A stretch of DNA of 64,000 bases from Acanthosepion esculentum (GCA_964036315.1 OZ038485.1:81609363-81673362), one strand, 5' to 3'; positions 31,825 to 43,744 are shown, numbered from the stretch's first letter. Program-made: numbers and translations. Notes: generated from the sequence alone by a model not told the origin.

Positions 31825-32645
31825 AAAAGAGTTAGATCAGATCGAAAATGGAGCACTGCTGCTATACATGGGCAGGAGCTGCCTCGTCTTCACTTTCCGG
31901 TTAAAAAGTATCTATTTGTCTTTGTGGGCGATGACTTATTTTCCTCCCAATAACCTTTTTCTCACAGACGAAATGTTCCAAGCCTGAACTATCATCAATC
32001 ACGATTAACGAGTGTTCCTCGAGAGAGGCCTTGAGCCTTAAGCGCGTATTCGGACTTAAACACACTCCAGTCCTCAAGTGGAACTCGTACACACGATCCA
32101 TCGCTAAAGATGCTCGGATCCCTGTACCTCTCCAGTAATTACCGACTGCTATCCTTTACCTTTACAAGAGTCAGATCTGATGGACTACTGTTTCCATATA
32201 TCGACAGGAGCTGCACAGTCTTCACTTTGAAGTATCGATAGCGTCCAAAAGTGTATCCGCATCTCTGTGGGTGACAAATTATTTTCCACCCCACAATCCT
32301 TTTCTCAGAGACGAAACGTCGCAAGCCTTTCACTGCTCTATCGTTATTTCCATGGAAAGTGCACAAACGAACTACATTCCTGAATTTCATCAACTCTAAA
32401 CTTCACGGCTAGGACCCGCCATGCTACACACATTGTAGCAAATCATCCTCATTCGAGCGGCTTCTTTTCATAAACTGCTGCTTAGTGGAACCGAGTTGCA
32501 ACAGGATCCTTCCTCGATCACTATAATCTTAACCCGTTCAAGTCCAGGGTTAACCGTTATCTTCTCCACATATCCCCATAAACTGTCCTTATTCAGCAGG
32601 GGCTCTTGGGAATTGTAAAGGATGAACATCATTGTTAAAGATTCA
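31825..32645 (+). pseudogene. LINE RT C-terminus, two partial copies
   Basis: The first part (31840-32000) has GALLLYMGRSCLVFTF-type and TYFPPNNLFLTDEM-type translations. The second (32170-32640) reads LMDYCFHISTGAAQSSL, then RNVASLSLLYRYFHGKCTNE, and ends with YNLNPFKSRVNRYLL near 32525. Same family as 5.4-6.1 kb, with frameshifts. The duplication suggests two insertions or an internal rearrangement. Confidence 0.85.
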
Positions 32646-32669
32646 GTGAAGTCATGAAAGTGTAGATGA

Positions 32670-33115
32670 GGAAGCTGTGAGATGCAGACAGGATTTAACA
32701 GATTTTACCGCAATACAAAGAAAAAAACTTGAAACAACAGAAATGTGGTTCTACAAAAGAGTGCTGAGAATACGATGGCCCGAACATGTGAGTAAGAATG
32801 AAGTTTTAGAGAAGACAGAAAGAAAAAGGACGCTCATACTTAACACCAGGAAGAGACAACTGAAATTATTTCTAGCGCACATAATGAGGAAAGAGGGCTT
32901 GAAAAATTGATACACATGGGACAGGTTGAAGGTACGAGGGACAGGGGAAAGCAACGCATAACCGACATGGCGGGCTTGAGTGACTGGATGCTGGAGCAGG
33001 TTTTGGGAGTGTTGGCAAAAAAGACAACAGTTATTAATGGCTACAAAGGACAGAAATTTGTGAAGAGTCATGATCGCCATCGTTTCTGAAGGGGCACGGC
33101 ACGTAGAAGAAGAAG
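32670..33115 (+). pseudogene. LINE C-terminal domain fragment
   Basis: The frame 32677-32910 reads TTEMWFYKRVLRIRWPEHVS, then KRQLKLFLAHIMRKEGLKN. After a frameshift near 32905 come KVRGTGES-like text and a degraded DRNL...HDRHRF end (33050-33090). Same family as 30.9 kb, opposite strand. Confidence 0.85.
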
Positions 33116-33790
33116 TTAGAGGAGTCGACCTGTCACAACATCGGGTTTCTTATGAAACGTGCGCGGACAAGGACAAAAATTCACCGAGCCCCCGCAAATG
33201 TAGGTTGCGCTAGCCAGAACTGATCCCTCTCCTTAGTGCAATGAGAAGGTGAACCTCGAGCAGCTGTTCCCCAGGGTTAGGCACCTCAAAGTAATATTTT
33301 TTCTCTATTGCGCCTCTGTCCTCCGACGGAACTGCGAAGACAGAGACGCAACTGAGAGATAATAAACCCTACCCGGCATGCGCCAGGTAAGTATTAGAAA
33401 ATGGTAAACACATTTTTCCAACCTTATTTTTCTTCAAGTGCATTTGTATTATATTCACTTTGGCTCGATACGCTTCCATTGTAAGAAGTGTTTCCCTTAA
33501 GTCAATAATCAGTACGCGTTGACAGATTGCAATATGTGTAATAGCGTTCTGCTTGATTTAACAAAATAAATACAAGAATAAGCTGTTGCTTAAATGTTTT
33601 TTATCCATCTGATGCAACATACCTAATGTGTTTTGTTAAAATAACAACAGAAAAGGGGTCAATGTTCGATTTTAATTTCTCTGCTTCGATTGCAGTGGCA
33701 AAACGCTAACGTACATTCAAAAACAATGTTTCGAATTTCAAGTACAAATCCAAGCTGACACGTTTACTCTTCTTCTATGTACCGCTCCAC
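33116..33790. other. no recognised gene
   Basis: Contains a GC-richer patch at 33180-33380. No signature seen. Confidence 0.45.
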
Positions 33791-33793
33791 CGA

Positions 33794-34442
33794 TTAAGTG
33801 AATATTGTTTGAAAATAATTATTCGAAAACAATTATTCGAATTGTAAATTGAATAAAAATTAATCGAAAGGACAATTATACTATGAGATAATTATTCGAA
33901 ATGCAAAAAAGTTTATTGCAGTAAAAATAAAAATTCAATGAGGAAATACACAAATGATAATTATTCGAAATACAAATATCGTTAATAAAACAATTTTGTA
34001 AGAAAAAATCCTTATAACCTTAATTATACGATACTGCATACAAATAGTCAACTAGTGAAGAGTACTCGGTTAAGGGATGCCACTAATGTTTTAAGTTTTC
34101 CATTTACGTTGCGGTATTTCTTAGCGCTCTTCATATTTTAGCAACATGCTCTTAATTTAGCAATATGAATTTCTTGCAAGTCCTTTTCTCTTTTAAAAGC
34201 CTCTAAGAATTTCCATATTGTGGGACTTGCTGTAAAAAAAAAGCCCTATGGCATCCTTCATGGGCGTTCTTGGCAAATCAGCATAGACTCTCTCAAAGCA
34301 AGACCGCATACGTATTTGAAACATCGGTATTTCGAATAATTATCATTTAGTATAATTGTGCTTTCCATTAATTTTCTTTCAACAGTTTACAATTCGAATA
34401 AATGTTTTTCGAATCAGTGTTTTCCAACAATTTTCTCGATAC
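33794..34442 (-). mobile_element. Mutator-like (MULE) transposon remnant, copy 2
   Basis: Aligns along its whole length with 13484-14161. The termini here are better: left ttgtttgaaaataattattc and, inverted at the right, gaattgtaaactgttgaaag with attcgaaaaacatttattcg. The internal minus-strand coding region matches copy 1 but has lost its frame (for example tttccatattgtgggacttg, encoding the HPTIWK block). Non-autonomous. Confidence 0.75.
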
Positions 34443-34449
34443 GGCCCCA

Positions 34450-35345
34450 TCCAGGACATCACGGCTCTCCACATCTTCCTATCTCAAGTGGCTCTTAGCA
34501 GTTTTTATCTCTTTGGTAAGGCTCGCTCTGTCCCGCTTGCTGCTTTCCTTAATTACTCTTGCCTTCAATCCGGCCCGTAAGGGTAAAGTTTTCCAATAAC
34601 TTGTTGCGTGTCCAAAGAATTTCAGTTATCTTTGTGTTCTTAGTAGAAGTGTTCTTTCTGTTGCCATTTTCTTTAATACTTCCCCGTTGCTTACTCGCTC
34701 CGGCTACAGAATTTCCAATACCCTCCTAGAGAAGGACATTTATGTTGCTTATTGTTTTCCCCTCATCCGTGGGAAAAGTGTCCAGCATTCATTGCCATGC
34801 AAGAGGATAGATAACAAATAGTAATCCATCACTATTTTTTTTTCTAAAGATTTTTTTCCATTTCTCAGCACTTTACTTAATTTTTGGAAGGTTTCTTTCG
34901 CTAGTGCAATGCGTGTTCGTATCTTGGTGTTGCATTTTCCATCCTCTGTTAAAACGATTCCCAGATATTTAAACTTCTGCACCTGCTTGATTTTGACATC
35001 TCCATTTGTATCTCGCATCTTGGGGTTATTTTTATCTTGTTGATGGCCATACTTTCTGTCTACTTGCACTTAATGGTTACTCCTTTTTTTGTCGCTTTTT
35101 TTTCCTACTAGCCTGTCTAGAAGATCCTGTAGTTTTCTTTCCGAGTTGGCCAGCAACACAGTATCATCTGCGTATCTTATATTGTTAATGATCACGATAA
35201 TAAATGCAGGTAGGTCACCAGTTTCCGTAGAATAGCGTCGCTGTAGAGGTTGAATAAATCTGGGCAGACGTCAAAGTTAATCCTTGTCTCACGTCCCTTT
35301 AGATTTTTGTGTAGCTAAATTCCTGTTCTATCCGAATGCAAGCGG
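34450..35345 (-). pseudogene. LINE RT C-terminal half
   Basis: The minus frame 35069-34749 (106 aa) reads VQKFKYLGIVLTEDGKCNTK, then ALAKETFQKLSKVLRN, then LLHGNECWTLFPRM. FKYLGxxLTEDGK is the conserved segment after the RT active site. Downstream on the minus strand the terminal domain continues frameshifted to about 34460. Upstream at 35100-35330 the preceding RT region is partly readable. The longest copy of this family here; no YxDD seen intact. Confidence 0.88.
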
Positions 35346-35424
35346 TTTGCTCACAGTATAAATTCTGGATTATTCTAACATCTTTTCCAGAAAGATCTAG
35401 TTTTCCTAGTAGTTTAAATAGATC

Positions 35425-35935
35425 TTTGTGCTGTCAGTCAGTTATGTGCCATGCATGATAGGCGATCATGTATCTTATTTCGATACATGACTGACGAGGC
35501 AGATTTTTCCCCCACAGTAGGTTGCCATTACTTTCTACGGTAGACCAGTTGCTATCAAAGTCTATATAACCCGGTCTGTCCTGCTACTTACCCATAGCTG
35601 CGGGTAGTAGAAGAGGATTCATACCTTTCCCAAGGGTATTAGTACGTAAGTGAATGTAATGGATGAGATATTATACATAAAATGCTGTCAGTCAGTCAGT
35701 TATATGGCATGCGTGATACACGCTTAGGCGATCATGTATCTTTCGATACATGACTGACGAGGCAGATTTTTTTTTCCCGCGGTAGGTTGCCATTTCTTTC
35801 TGCGGTAGACTAGTTGCCATCCAAGGCTATCGAACCCGGTCTGTCCTGCAAATCCATAGCTGGGGGAGAAAAGGATTCATGCCTTTCCCAAGGGTATTAG
35901 CACGTATATTTGCTTGATGTATAAAAACATAAGTG
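35425..35935 (-). repeat. two tandem SINE copies, ~255 bp each
   Basis: Direct copies at about 35435-35680 and 35695-35935. Shared phrases include ttcgatacatgactgacgag (35480, 35742), gttgcc.tc.aaggctat and aaggattcatacctttccca or its tgcc variant (35612, 35872). These are SINE bodies read on the minus strand with a gcgcgcaaat/gtacgtaa-type block near the tRNA side. The tRNA heads are missing. Confidence 0.85.
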
Positions 35936-36379
35936 CACAGCCTTCTGTATTTGTATTGCTCTCACCGATATTATTCTAATCATAAACATTGCGTTTCTTG
36001 TTCCAGCGTCTTTCACAAATCGACAGCGTTCTGTTTAGCAATTCAACGCCTATCAGACACTTTGACTTTGAAGAGCATTATAGTCATTTGATTAATCATG
36101 TCTTTATTTAGTTCTTTTTTTTTTTTTTTTTAAAAAACTTAATAAGGGAGGTGATAAATTCCGTAAGCGGTCATCCGTGTATAATGTCCAATTTTAGTGG
36201 TATTCTTATATCCGAAAACTATTGCCGGATTTGGGATGTTCGATACCGCAAACTCCATGTTGAGGATAGAAACATTAGGGCAAAGATGGAGAAATATGGC
36301 CGCAATGAGACACATTATCAAAAGGTTGATTTTTCCAGTGACCGCTTTTTTTAACTACCTTCATTATTCGTCAGTGTTT

Positions 36380-36700
36380 AAGCGATGATTAGAATTGTAA
36401 TAAAACCTAAACATATGATGAAAGTGAATTTATACATTTTTTTTATCGTTGAGAATTTACAGCAAAATATTAAACACTATTTATTTATTAGATTGTTTAT
36501 TTACAACAATAATTTTATATCTACAACATTATAAAAACTAATACAGTTTAGAACTAATACGATGCATTATTTATCATTTATCAATTTATAAAAAAATAAA
36601 TATGAAAACAATTTTTTATTCATAAATTTATAAACATTTACTAAATTATTAAAATATGCGAACCGACTATAAGGAAATCCTTATTATTTAGCATTTGATG
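36380..36700. repeat. AT-rich direct repeat (copy at 38485-38765)
   Basis: gaaagtgaatttatacattt near 36420, ctatttatttattaga and ttatcatttatcaatttata are found again in the same order from 38524. Divergence is about 10-15 percent, separation about 2.1 kb. Confidence 0.9.
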
Positions 36701-36814
36701 AAGTTCGAATCAATTGGCAATTTGCTGATGTTTTGGCGATCATTCACAAAAACAATATAATGAATAACTAGCAAACAATCCAATAAATAAATATAGTTTA
36801 ACATTTTTGTTGTT

Positions 36815-36960
36815 AATTCAGGTGATGAAGAGATGGATTCATGCCTTTCCCAAAGAGTATTTGCGCATAATGAATGTTACACACACAACAGGAATTCGAA
36901 CTCGGTTCTACGATTTCATGCGGCTACCCATTACACTACCAGCACATCCGACACATAAGT
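36815..36960 (-). repeat. tRNA-derived SINE (minus strand)
   Basis: Read on minus: tggtagtgtaatgggtagcc near 36935 (A-box-like), gagttcgaattcc near 36898 (B box) and then cattatgcgcaaatactctt. Family of 35.4, 52.4 and 55.6 kb. Confidence 0.8.
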
Positions 36961-37055
36961 GCAGTCCGATTGAAGTCCTTTTCTAAGACAAACAATTTAC
37001 ATTGTTTTTATTCGCTTTGTCAATTTCCGAAAATTGTTCTGATATACAGAAAATC

Positions 37056-37056
37056 A

Positions 37057-37099
<43 letters not shown>
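37056..37099. repeat. (TA)n microsatellite
   Basis: About 21 TA units. Confidence 0.98.
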
Positions 37100-37102
<3 letters not shown>

Positions 37103-37559
37103 GTATAAAAAACCACCATACTTAAGAACCGGTGCATACTACCGCAGAATCCTACCTAATCGGGTGCAAACCTGATTGGGGGTGGGGGGAGGTAGTGCTT
37201 TGTGAGCCTCGCTATCTTATCAATATTTGCTTTTTTCTACCTACATTTATATACATACAAATTAAACTAAGCGCATCTGCCTATTAAAAGATGAAACATT
37301 TCCGCAGATTTCGATGTCATTCTAGAGTCTTTTTTGTCCAAATCCGTGACTTTGATTTGCTCATGCAAAGTCTAAAAAAAGTCCCACATAAAATTCACTA
37401 TTTTTTATCCATAATGTTGAATGTGTTCAAATTATTCAAATTTTTAACAAGAAAAAATCTCAAGTTGATGTTAAAAAAACTACCGCAGAACGGTGTTGAT
37501 TTATTTAAGATGGAATGATCTATTATGACATGTCTCTAATTTGTATTTAGATACATTGC
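37100..37559. other. no recognised gene
   Basis: Unique sequence. Frame 37291-37518 (75 aa) has no family features. Confidence 0.45.
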
Positions 37560-37735
37560 ATTTATTGTCAATTTTTCTAGTTGAATTGTTCTCTTATATT
37601 GCATATGATCCATTATTGTACATAATCAGGTTACGATAAAATTTGTATCTTATATGAATACTACCTTGGTGGGAGCGATACCATAGTTTCGAGGGTGTGG
37701 GGCGTATCACAGATTCGGTTGGGGTACCGGTATTT
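37560..37735 (-). repeat. dispersed repeat family (copy 3 of 3)
   Basis: Reverse complement of the repeat at 22.2 and 29.7 kb: aaatttgtatcttatatgaa near 37640 and gtggggcgtatcacagattc near 37699. Confidence 0.75.
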
Positions 37736-37748
37736 TCTTATTGAAGGT

Positions 37749-38207
37749 AGTGGTTCCCAAACTTTTTTCTAGCTCGCATTTTCTGAATTAAAATTTGCTC
37801 GTGCCTCACCAAATTTTATATGATAAAAAGTATATCTAACTATAAAAAAACAGAGAGAAGGTTCAAGGGAGATAACCGCGGATTCAAAGTCAGAATAATA
37901 TCATTGGTAACTAACTCTCTCCTCCAATTTGCAGATCCTAGTTACTATATTCTTAATACTTGATGTAATGCAAAAATATCACAATGATAATATCGGTCAA
38001 TAATTATTTATAACTATTTATACTGGGACTCTGGCATGCAATTACAAGTAATCCATAATAATATTTTAAATTTTGAAATCATATTTATTTTTGGCATATG
38101 AATTTTTTGAAACTATTTCTAAATTTTTGAGTGTCTTTCAATCTTTCCGACTCACCCGCTGTCCTCTTCCGTCGCGCTTATGAGGCGCGACGCACCGTTT
38201 GGTACCA
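37749..38207. mobile_element. hAT-like MITE
   Basis: The left end is agtggttcccaaactttttt and the right end gcaccgtttggtaccact; complementing the right gives agtggtaccaaacggtgc. AGTGGTTCCCAAAC-like ends with an 8-bp target duplication are typical of hAT. The flanks attgaagg / ctttaagg are a plausible, slightly mutated duplication. No transposase inside. Confidence 0.7.
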
Positions 38208-38484
38208 CTGCTTTAAGGTGTTAAAACGCAGGAATAGAATAAATAATAACTTTGCTTAAAGGCACAATCAGAGAAAAAGAAATCAACAAATAGAGAAAGA
38301 ACAGAAAACTTATACTTTGTTCTATCAACGGAAGGATCAAATTATGGCTAACTTCATTCTTTCTTTGGCAAACATGGAATTTCGTACTCTAAGTAAACCG
38401 GTGTGCCAAAAAGACAGGTTTTCCCTTGACACTACTATATTTCAACTACTACTTCATTCATACGGAAATGTTTGTTGCTTTAAA

Positions 38485-38765
38485 AAGAGATGATTAGAAT
38501 TTTAATAAAAACCCAAACAACCGAAAGTGAATTTATACATTTTCTTTGTTCTTTGAGAATATACAACAAAAATATTAAGCATTATTTATTTATTAGACTG
38601 ATTATTTACAAGAATAATTTTACATCTACAACATTCTAAATACGCGAATTCTAAAATGCGAACCAACTAATGTAATGCAACATTTATCATTTATCAATTT
38701 ATAAAGAAATAAACAAAAAAATATCTTTTTTATTCGTAAATTCATAAAAATGTCTGTCAAACATG
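38485..38765. repeat. AT-rich direct repeat (copy of 36380-36700)
   Basis: See the first copy. It shares gaaagtgaatttatacattt near 38524 and ttatcatttatcaatttata near 38683. Confidence 0.9.
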
Positions 38766-39258
38766 AAAATTTAAATAAATATATAACGACGAATAACTGT
38801 AATTGTAAATTTTTTTTTAAATTGATTTTCCGGATATTTCTTTCAAGCAGCAGTTCGTTGATATTATTAAAAATTTATGAATAAAAAAATAGTTTTCATA
38901 GTTATTTATAAACGGGTAAATAATAAATATTGCACTGTAGATCCTTTGCATATTTTGATAATTACAAAAAAAAAAAAATGAATAAAAAGATTTCTTTTCA
39001 CATTTTATAAGTTTCTTTATAAGTTTTTCTTTTTAGTCGGGCATAGCGAAACAGCTGAAGATGATCAAGATTAATAATGGAAGTAATCGATTGCCAGAGC
39101 TACCAAATCCACAAGCTACTCCTCGGTCAAGTATTAAAGTATTAGATGATGATAATACCGACTTAATTTTTGCCCGTAACGTATTTTATTAAAAAGACCA
39201 TGAAAGTTATCTCCCTTCAGCTTTGATTTGACAATTGATTGAATTGAAATATTGAAAT
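38766..39258. other. AT-rich, no recognised gene
   Basis: No signatures seen. Confidence 0.45.
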
Positions 39259-39260
39259 GT

Positions 39261-39807
39261 GAGGTCTGTCTGAAAAGTAACTGGACTGGGTGTGCTGTGA
39301 GAGCTATGGGCGAAAGAGGGATAAGCGCATTGTGTTATCATCTAACATGACATATTGGAAGGATATAACTGTAATCTTAGCTTTCTGCAGCCATTGCATT
39401 TTTTACATACTTTGGCGGTAGGACAAATCGGGCCTGCTTCACCACGACAATCCGCCTGCTCTCAACGCCCTTATCATCCGGCAGTTCCTCGTCGAGATTA
39501 ACCGCACCGTACTGTAATTACCTCTCTATTAACCTGATCTTGCTCCGTATTACTTTTTCCTTTTCCCCAAGCTTAAGTGGATGAACAAGAGGAGCCGTTT
39601 TAAAGGCGTGGGGGCATTCAGAAAGGCCGTAACGACAGTCATCCTAGAAGAACCCTTCCTGCAGTGCAGAGAAGCGTGGCAGAGAAAAATGGGGAAGTGC
39701 ATTAGACCCGAGGAGATTACTTTGAAGGGGAAACCATGGAGGTTGTTGTTTGGAATTGAAATAATTTGTTTTGTCACATCAGTCCCGTTACTTTTCAAAC
39801 AGACTTA
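39261..39807 (+). mobile_element. mariner-type element, internally deleted, degraded transposase
   Basis: Inverted termini: gaggtctgtctgaaaagtaa at 39261, and at the right cttttcaaacagacttag. On the plus strand one frame reads LHHDNPPALNALIIRQFLVE (second catalytic Asp in HHDN). After two stops come PDLAPYYFFLFPKLK, where the third catalytic Asp is replaced by Tyr, and then from 39630 KAVTTVILEEPFLQCREAW and QRKMGKCIR (C-terminus). The N-terminal HTH and first Asp are deleted. Clearly inactive. Confidence 0.85.
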
Positions 39808-39856
39808 GTATTTGACTTTAAGGTCGGTGCCGCCCCTTCGCGGTCGGTGCTGGCCG

Positions 39857-39906
39857 GTCGCGTCTCAGCTTCAGGGCTAAGATCACGGTGTGGTATCTGT
39901 TCTCAG
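39857..39906 (+). pseudogene. U2 snRNA-like 5' segment
   Basis: tcgcgtctcagcttcagggc followed by taagatcacggtgtggtatc and tgttctcag resembles the U2 snRNA 5' end (stem I loop, then the branch-point-recognition region with GTATCTGTTCT). The similarity falls off after TCAG; a later atctctgatac at 39941-39951 resembles the next U2 block after a ~35-bp insertion. U2-derived SINEs are known, so this could be a SINE head rather than a processed pseudogene. Confidence 0.6.
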
Positions 39907-40008
39907 ATTACTCGCTGGACGATCGCTTTTCGCTGAGATTCGATCTCTGATACAGGCCGGTTGCAGGGATTCGTCCCTGCGCTGGTAGTATCGCAACTAC
40001 GTCTAGCT

Positions 40009-40105
40009 ATGACCAGTTTGACAAGCTATGACCAGCTAAGACCAGCTAAGACTAGCTATGACCAGCTAAAGACCAGCTTGGACAAGATAAGACCAGCTAA
40101 AGCCA
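40009..40105. repeat. short minisatellite (AGCTAAGACC-like)
   Basis: gaccagctaaga, gaccagctatga and related 10-13 bp phrases recur about eight times, downstream of the U2-like block. Confidence 0.8.
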
Positions 40106-40321
40106 AAGTACTGCGGCCCGGGTGAAAACTCGGGTCCACTCCCCCTCCCTTCCCACATTAAAAACCGACCTTGTGTCACAACCTGGCCCTGTGGGAGGTC
40201 AAGTAGATACCTAATATTTGACTTTAAATCTTGTAATTAAAAATGACCGGTATGTAAAAATAAAATAAAATATTAACTTAAAAAATGATAAATAAATAAT
40301 AATAATAATAATATATAGTAA

Positions 40322-40322
<1 letters not shown>

Positions 40323-40388
<66 letters not shown>
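40323..40388. repeat. (TA)n microsatellite
   Basis: About 33 TA units at the left edge of a foldback. Confidence 0.99.
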
Positions 40389-40392
<4 letters not shown>

Positions 40393-40690
40393 TATTTTTT
40401 GTTTTTTTTAAATTGATCCCATCGCTGCATAAGAGTTCTCATGTTTTTGATTCAAAAATTCGCTTGAAGATGAAACAGAATTTGGCACTTTAATTTAATT
40501 TAATTTCTATAATTAAATTAAAATTTTTAGCTTCTGCTTTTGAAACATGAGAACTCTTATGTAGCGATGGATTCATTTTTTTTTTAATAATTATAATTTC
40601 GGCTCTACTTGTGTATCGAACACTGTTTTTTAAAAATAAAAACAAAAATACTAAAGAACTTTGGATTATTAACCTAACGGTTCTTTCCTA
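40389..40690. repeat. foldback plus shared 3' module
   Basis: cgctgcataagagttctcat near 40423 mirrors atgagaactcttatgtagcg near 40548. The shared module ggctctacttgtgtatcgaa then follows at 40602, with ttggattattaacctaacgg near 40663. The inner part tcgcttgaagatgaaa recurs at 62.29 kb. Confidence 0.9.
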
Positions 40691-40699
40691 TTTTTCTAT

Positions 40700-40750
40700 A
40701 TATTTACACACGCAAACACAAACACACACACACACACAGACATACATATA

Positions 40751-40820
<70 letters not shown>
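40700..40820. repeat. (CA)n / (CATA)n / (TA)n microsatellite
   Basis: A run of cacaca, then catacata, then (TA)n to 40820. Confidence 0.98.
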
Positions 40821-40823
<3 letters not shown>

Positions 40824-41066
40824 AAACGCTGCATGAAGACACTGGCAAGCCTTACCAGTGAGCAAATCAATGCACTATAGACTGGCCCAGAAACTACCCT
40901 GATTTAAATCCAATCGAGAGTCTGCAAGGAACGACTTCGTGGAATGGCATAAAAAGTACTAAAATGCACACTGGGTTATGTTTCATTGGAAAAATACGAA
41001 AAAAGTAAATAATAACGGAATTATTCGTTTTCTTTCAAATTCATTTGCACAAGAGTGTACATATAT
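40821..41066 (+). mobile_element. Tc1-like element, 3' end
   Basis: Translation in shifted frames gives a KTLASLTS... piece and PNLNPIES-type text from ctgatttaaatccaatcgag (the SPDLNPIE motif carrying the third catalytic residue). It ends with caaattcatttgcacaagag, the complement of the 5' terminus at 43310. The 5' portion is missing at this locus. The Asp of the SPDLN motif is retained as gatttaaat. Confidence 0.75.
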
Positions 41067-41176
41067 AATTAATGTGTAGAAACCTATTCATTAACTATCA
41101 ATATAAGACAGGCAACATTAGATAATACCAAAGTAGTATTCATCACCCATTGCAAGGAAAAACTCAAAATTATAGA

Positions 41177-41179
<3 letters not shown>

Positions 41180-41236
<57 letters not shown>
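41180..41236. repeat. (TA)n microsatellite
   Basis: About 28 TA units. Confidence 0.99.
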
Positions 41237-41244
<8 letters not shown>

Positions 41245-41349
41245 GATAAATAAATAAAATAATAATATATTCAATAAGAAAACAAAACATTAACACACTA
41301 TGTTCAAAGTTTGCAATTACACAATTTTTATAAACAAATGTACTCAAAT

Positions 41350-42065
41350 GATATAGAGCCTCCTATATGGCAATAAATGCAGAACAATTTCGTCAAATAT
41401 CAGAAATACCAAAATCAAACATGTACAAAAATTTTGATATCTAGGAAGTGTCCTAACAGAGGACGGAAAGCGTGACACAGAAATTCGAAGGCGTGTTGGG
41501 ATAGCCAAAGATGCATTCCCAAAAGTAAAAGCTACGGAGATTAATAAAAAGTAGAAAACCTTCGCTAGGAACAAGGAAAAGGGTACTAAAATGTCAGGTG
41601 ATTTATGTCCTCCTGTATGGCAGGGAATAATAGATAATTTCCTCGGATATGAAGAAGGGACTTGAAGCGACAGAAATGTCATTCTAAAGAAGGATGCTGG
41701 GATACCATGAACTGGTCACATACTGGGGTACCATGAACTGGTCACATGAGCAACGACGAGGATTTGGAGAAAATGGAAACAAAAAAGCAAACTTATACTT
41801 AACACCAGGAAGAGACATTTGAAATGTCTGGGGCATATAATGTGGAAAGAGGGCTTGAAAAATCTTACACTCACAGAGGATATTGAGGAAAGAGGGTCAG
41901 AGGAAAACAACGCATAACATACTTGATGAATTTGAGTACATGGATAGCAGAATAGGGTTTAAGGGAAATAACGAAAAGAGAAAATAGAGAAAAGAGCTAC
42001 AAAGCTCAGGAAATTGTGGAGGGCCATGATCGTGTACGCCCGGAAGGGATACAACACATGAAGAA
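41350..42065 (+). pseudogene. LINE RT C-terminal half
   Basis: Frames give VQKFRYLGSVLTEDGKRDTEI-like text near 41430, VGIAKDAFPKVKA near 41505, then EATEM-like and RTEHVSNDEDLEKMETK-like pieces (41650-41800), and the terminal YLMNLSTWIAE and VEGHDRVRPEG-like end near 42035. Same family as 34.4-35.3 kb. Several frameshifts. A local duplication of ggtaccatgaactggtcaca occurs at 41700-41745. Confidence 0.85.
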
Positions 42066-43305
42066 TAATCCAGGTGTCAAGGATTAACCCTAAACCACTA
42101 AGGTACTAAGATACTGCCTGGGGAAACGTACTCCAACGAAGCTTACCGAAAATGAAGCCAAGACCATAATTTTTCGTGTTGCTTTATTAAATAGTATTCA
42201 TCACCCACTGCAAAAAAAACTAAAAAAATAGAGGATATTAGTAAGCAAAACAAAAAAACAACCTACATTAAATAAAAGATCTTCTACTACAGAAGATGAT
42301 ATCATATGTTGTGTATAAAATATTAAATACGCAGAAACACAAGACCAAATTCTTTTCAATATTTTTTTCGAAATTACGGCAAGTTTTGTCTGCAATTTTA
42401 TTTCAGATTAGCTTCATTATGCAACTGGCATCTACGCCTGTTTGCTGCATGCAGATTTTTCAAAATGAGCGCTTGATTAATTTGGACGTGGCAATAATCA
42501 AAATGAATGAAATTATTTCAAACTGTCGGCAAGCTGACGTATTCCTTTTGAATAATATGAAAAGAATGTAAAATATTTAGTTCATGTATTCTGATAGCCT
42601 CTAGGAGATTGCATTTCCAATATTACTAATTAAAAACATCATTAAAGTCATACATCGGCAAAGTATACACCACACTATCTTGTAGCGTGACCTGTCACTT
42701 GTCGAAATTTATAGAAATTCATGCACATAACGAACAACCAAAATAGAACTATGAATATAAGACAAACAAAAGTAGATAATTCTAAAATAGTATTCTTCGC
42801 CTACTGCAAAGAAAAACTCAAAATTATACAGGATATTATTAAACAATGGAAAAAAGCCACACTAAATAAAATACCTTCCACTACAGAAGATGAAATCATG
42901 ATTTGTGTTTAAAATATATAATATGTGCACAAAATAATAATAATAATGATAATAATAATAATAATATTTAGTTCATGCATTTGCAGTGCGGTCTCGTTCA
43001 CTTTAACCATTACACTCAACGTCACTTTAGATTGATTCAAATTTCAGTGCTTTAATGTAAAAATGACAGGATGTATCCAACGGAAACTTGTTTACCACAC
43101 TGACAACAAATTGTCCTTGATAATGAGGAAGTCAGTCGAATGAACTTGAACAATGCCCGAACAGTCTATGTTCTATTCCTTTCCCGATGTAAAATATCTT
43201 ATTTGAAAAATAAGATAAAATATTAATTAAACAGACCTTGTCGATTGAATCTAATACAACAAAATAAAATATACTAAAATTTGTTATAAGAATTATATAT
43301 ATATA
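42066..43305. other. no recognised gene
   Basis: AT-rich. The phrase actgcaa.gaaaaactcaaaattata with attcatcacc appears near 41139, 42196 and 42800, an apparent old dispersed repeat. Frames 42296-42571 and 42721-42912 lack recognisable domains. A short (AAT/AATG)n lies at 42930. Confidence 0.45.
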
Positions 43306-43309
43306 TATA

Positions 43310-43715
43310 CATTCTTGTGCAAATTAATTGAAACAACCGCTTTATTTTCCTTTCTTTCACCATACGGTCAGTTTTAGACCCAATGGAGTGGCAGGGTTTA
43401 ATCGATTTTTATTTTTTACTCAGATTAGTCCATTTGCAGTGGTGTGCAGTAATATAAATCTATTTTCGGGGTATATGATGGAATTTGTTTGGCCTTGAAA
43501 ATATTGCGTCATCCGTTATTGCATCATATTCTCGTCACGCTCGGACAGTATTGTCTCGACTGTCGATTAGTTGTCCTACGGCCATTGTCTGCGATAGACG
43601 TTATTCCAAGGAAGCATACGAAAATTGTAACGCTGAACGAAGACACTGGCAAGTCTTGCCAGACTGGCCCGGAAACTCTCCTGATTTAAATCCAATTGAG
43701 AATCTGTGTTCAATC
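43310..43715 (+). mobile_element. Tc1-like element, 5' end and truncated transposase
   Basis: The 5' terminus cattcttgtgcaaattaatt is preceded by TA and matches, inverted, the terminus at 41060. The frame 43485-43735 ends WQVLPDWPGNSPDLNPIENL, the Tc1 DDE-domain motif SPDLNPIENLW that supplies the third catalytic position region. The N-terminal HTH and first two acids are deleted. The right side is cut by a LINE tail at about 43716. Confidence 0.85.
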
Positions 43716-43744
43716 TGCATAAGTATTCACCAGAAATCAAAGGA

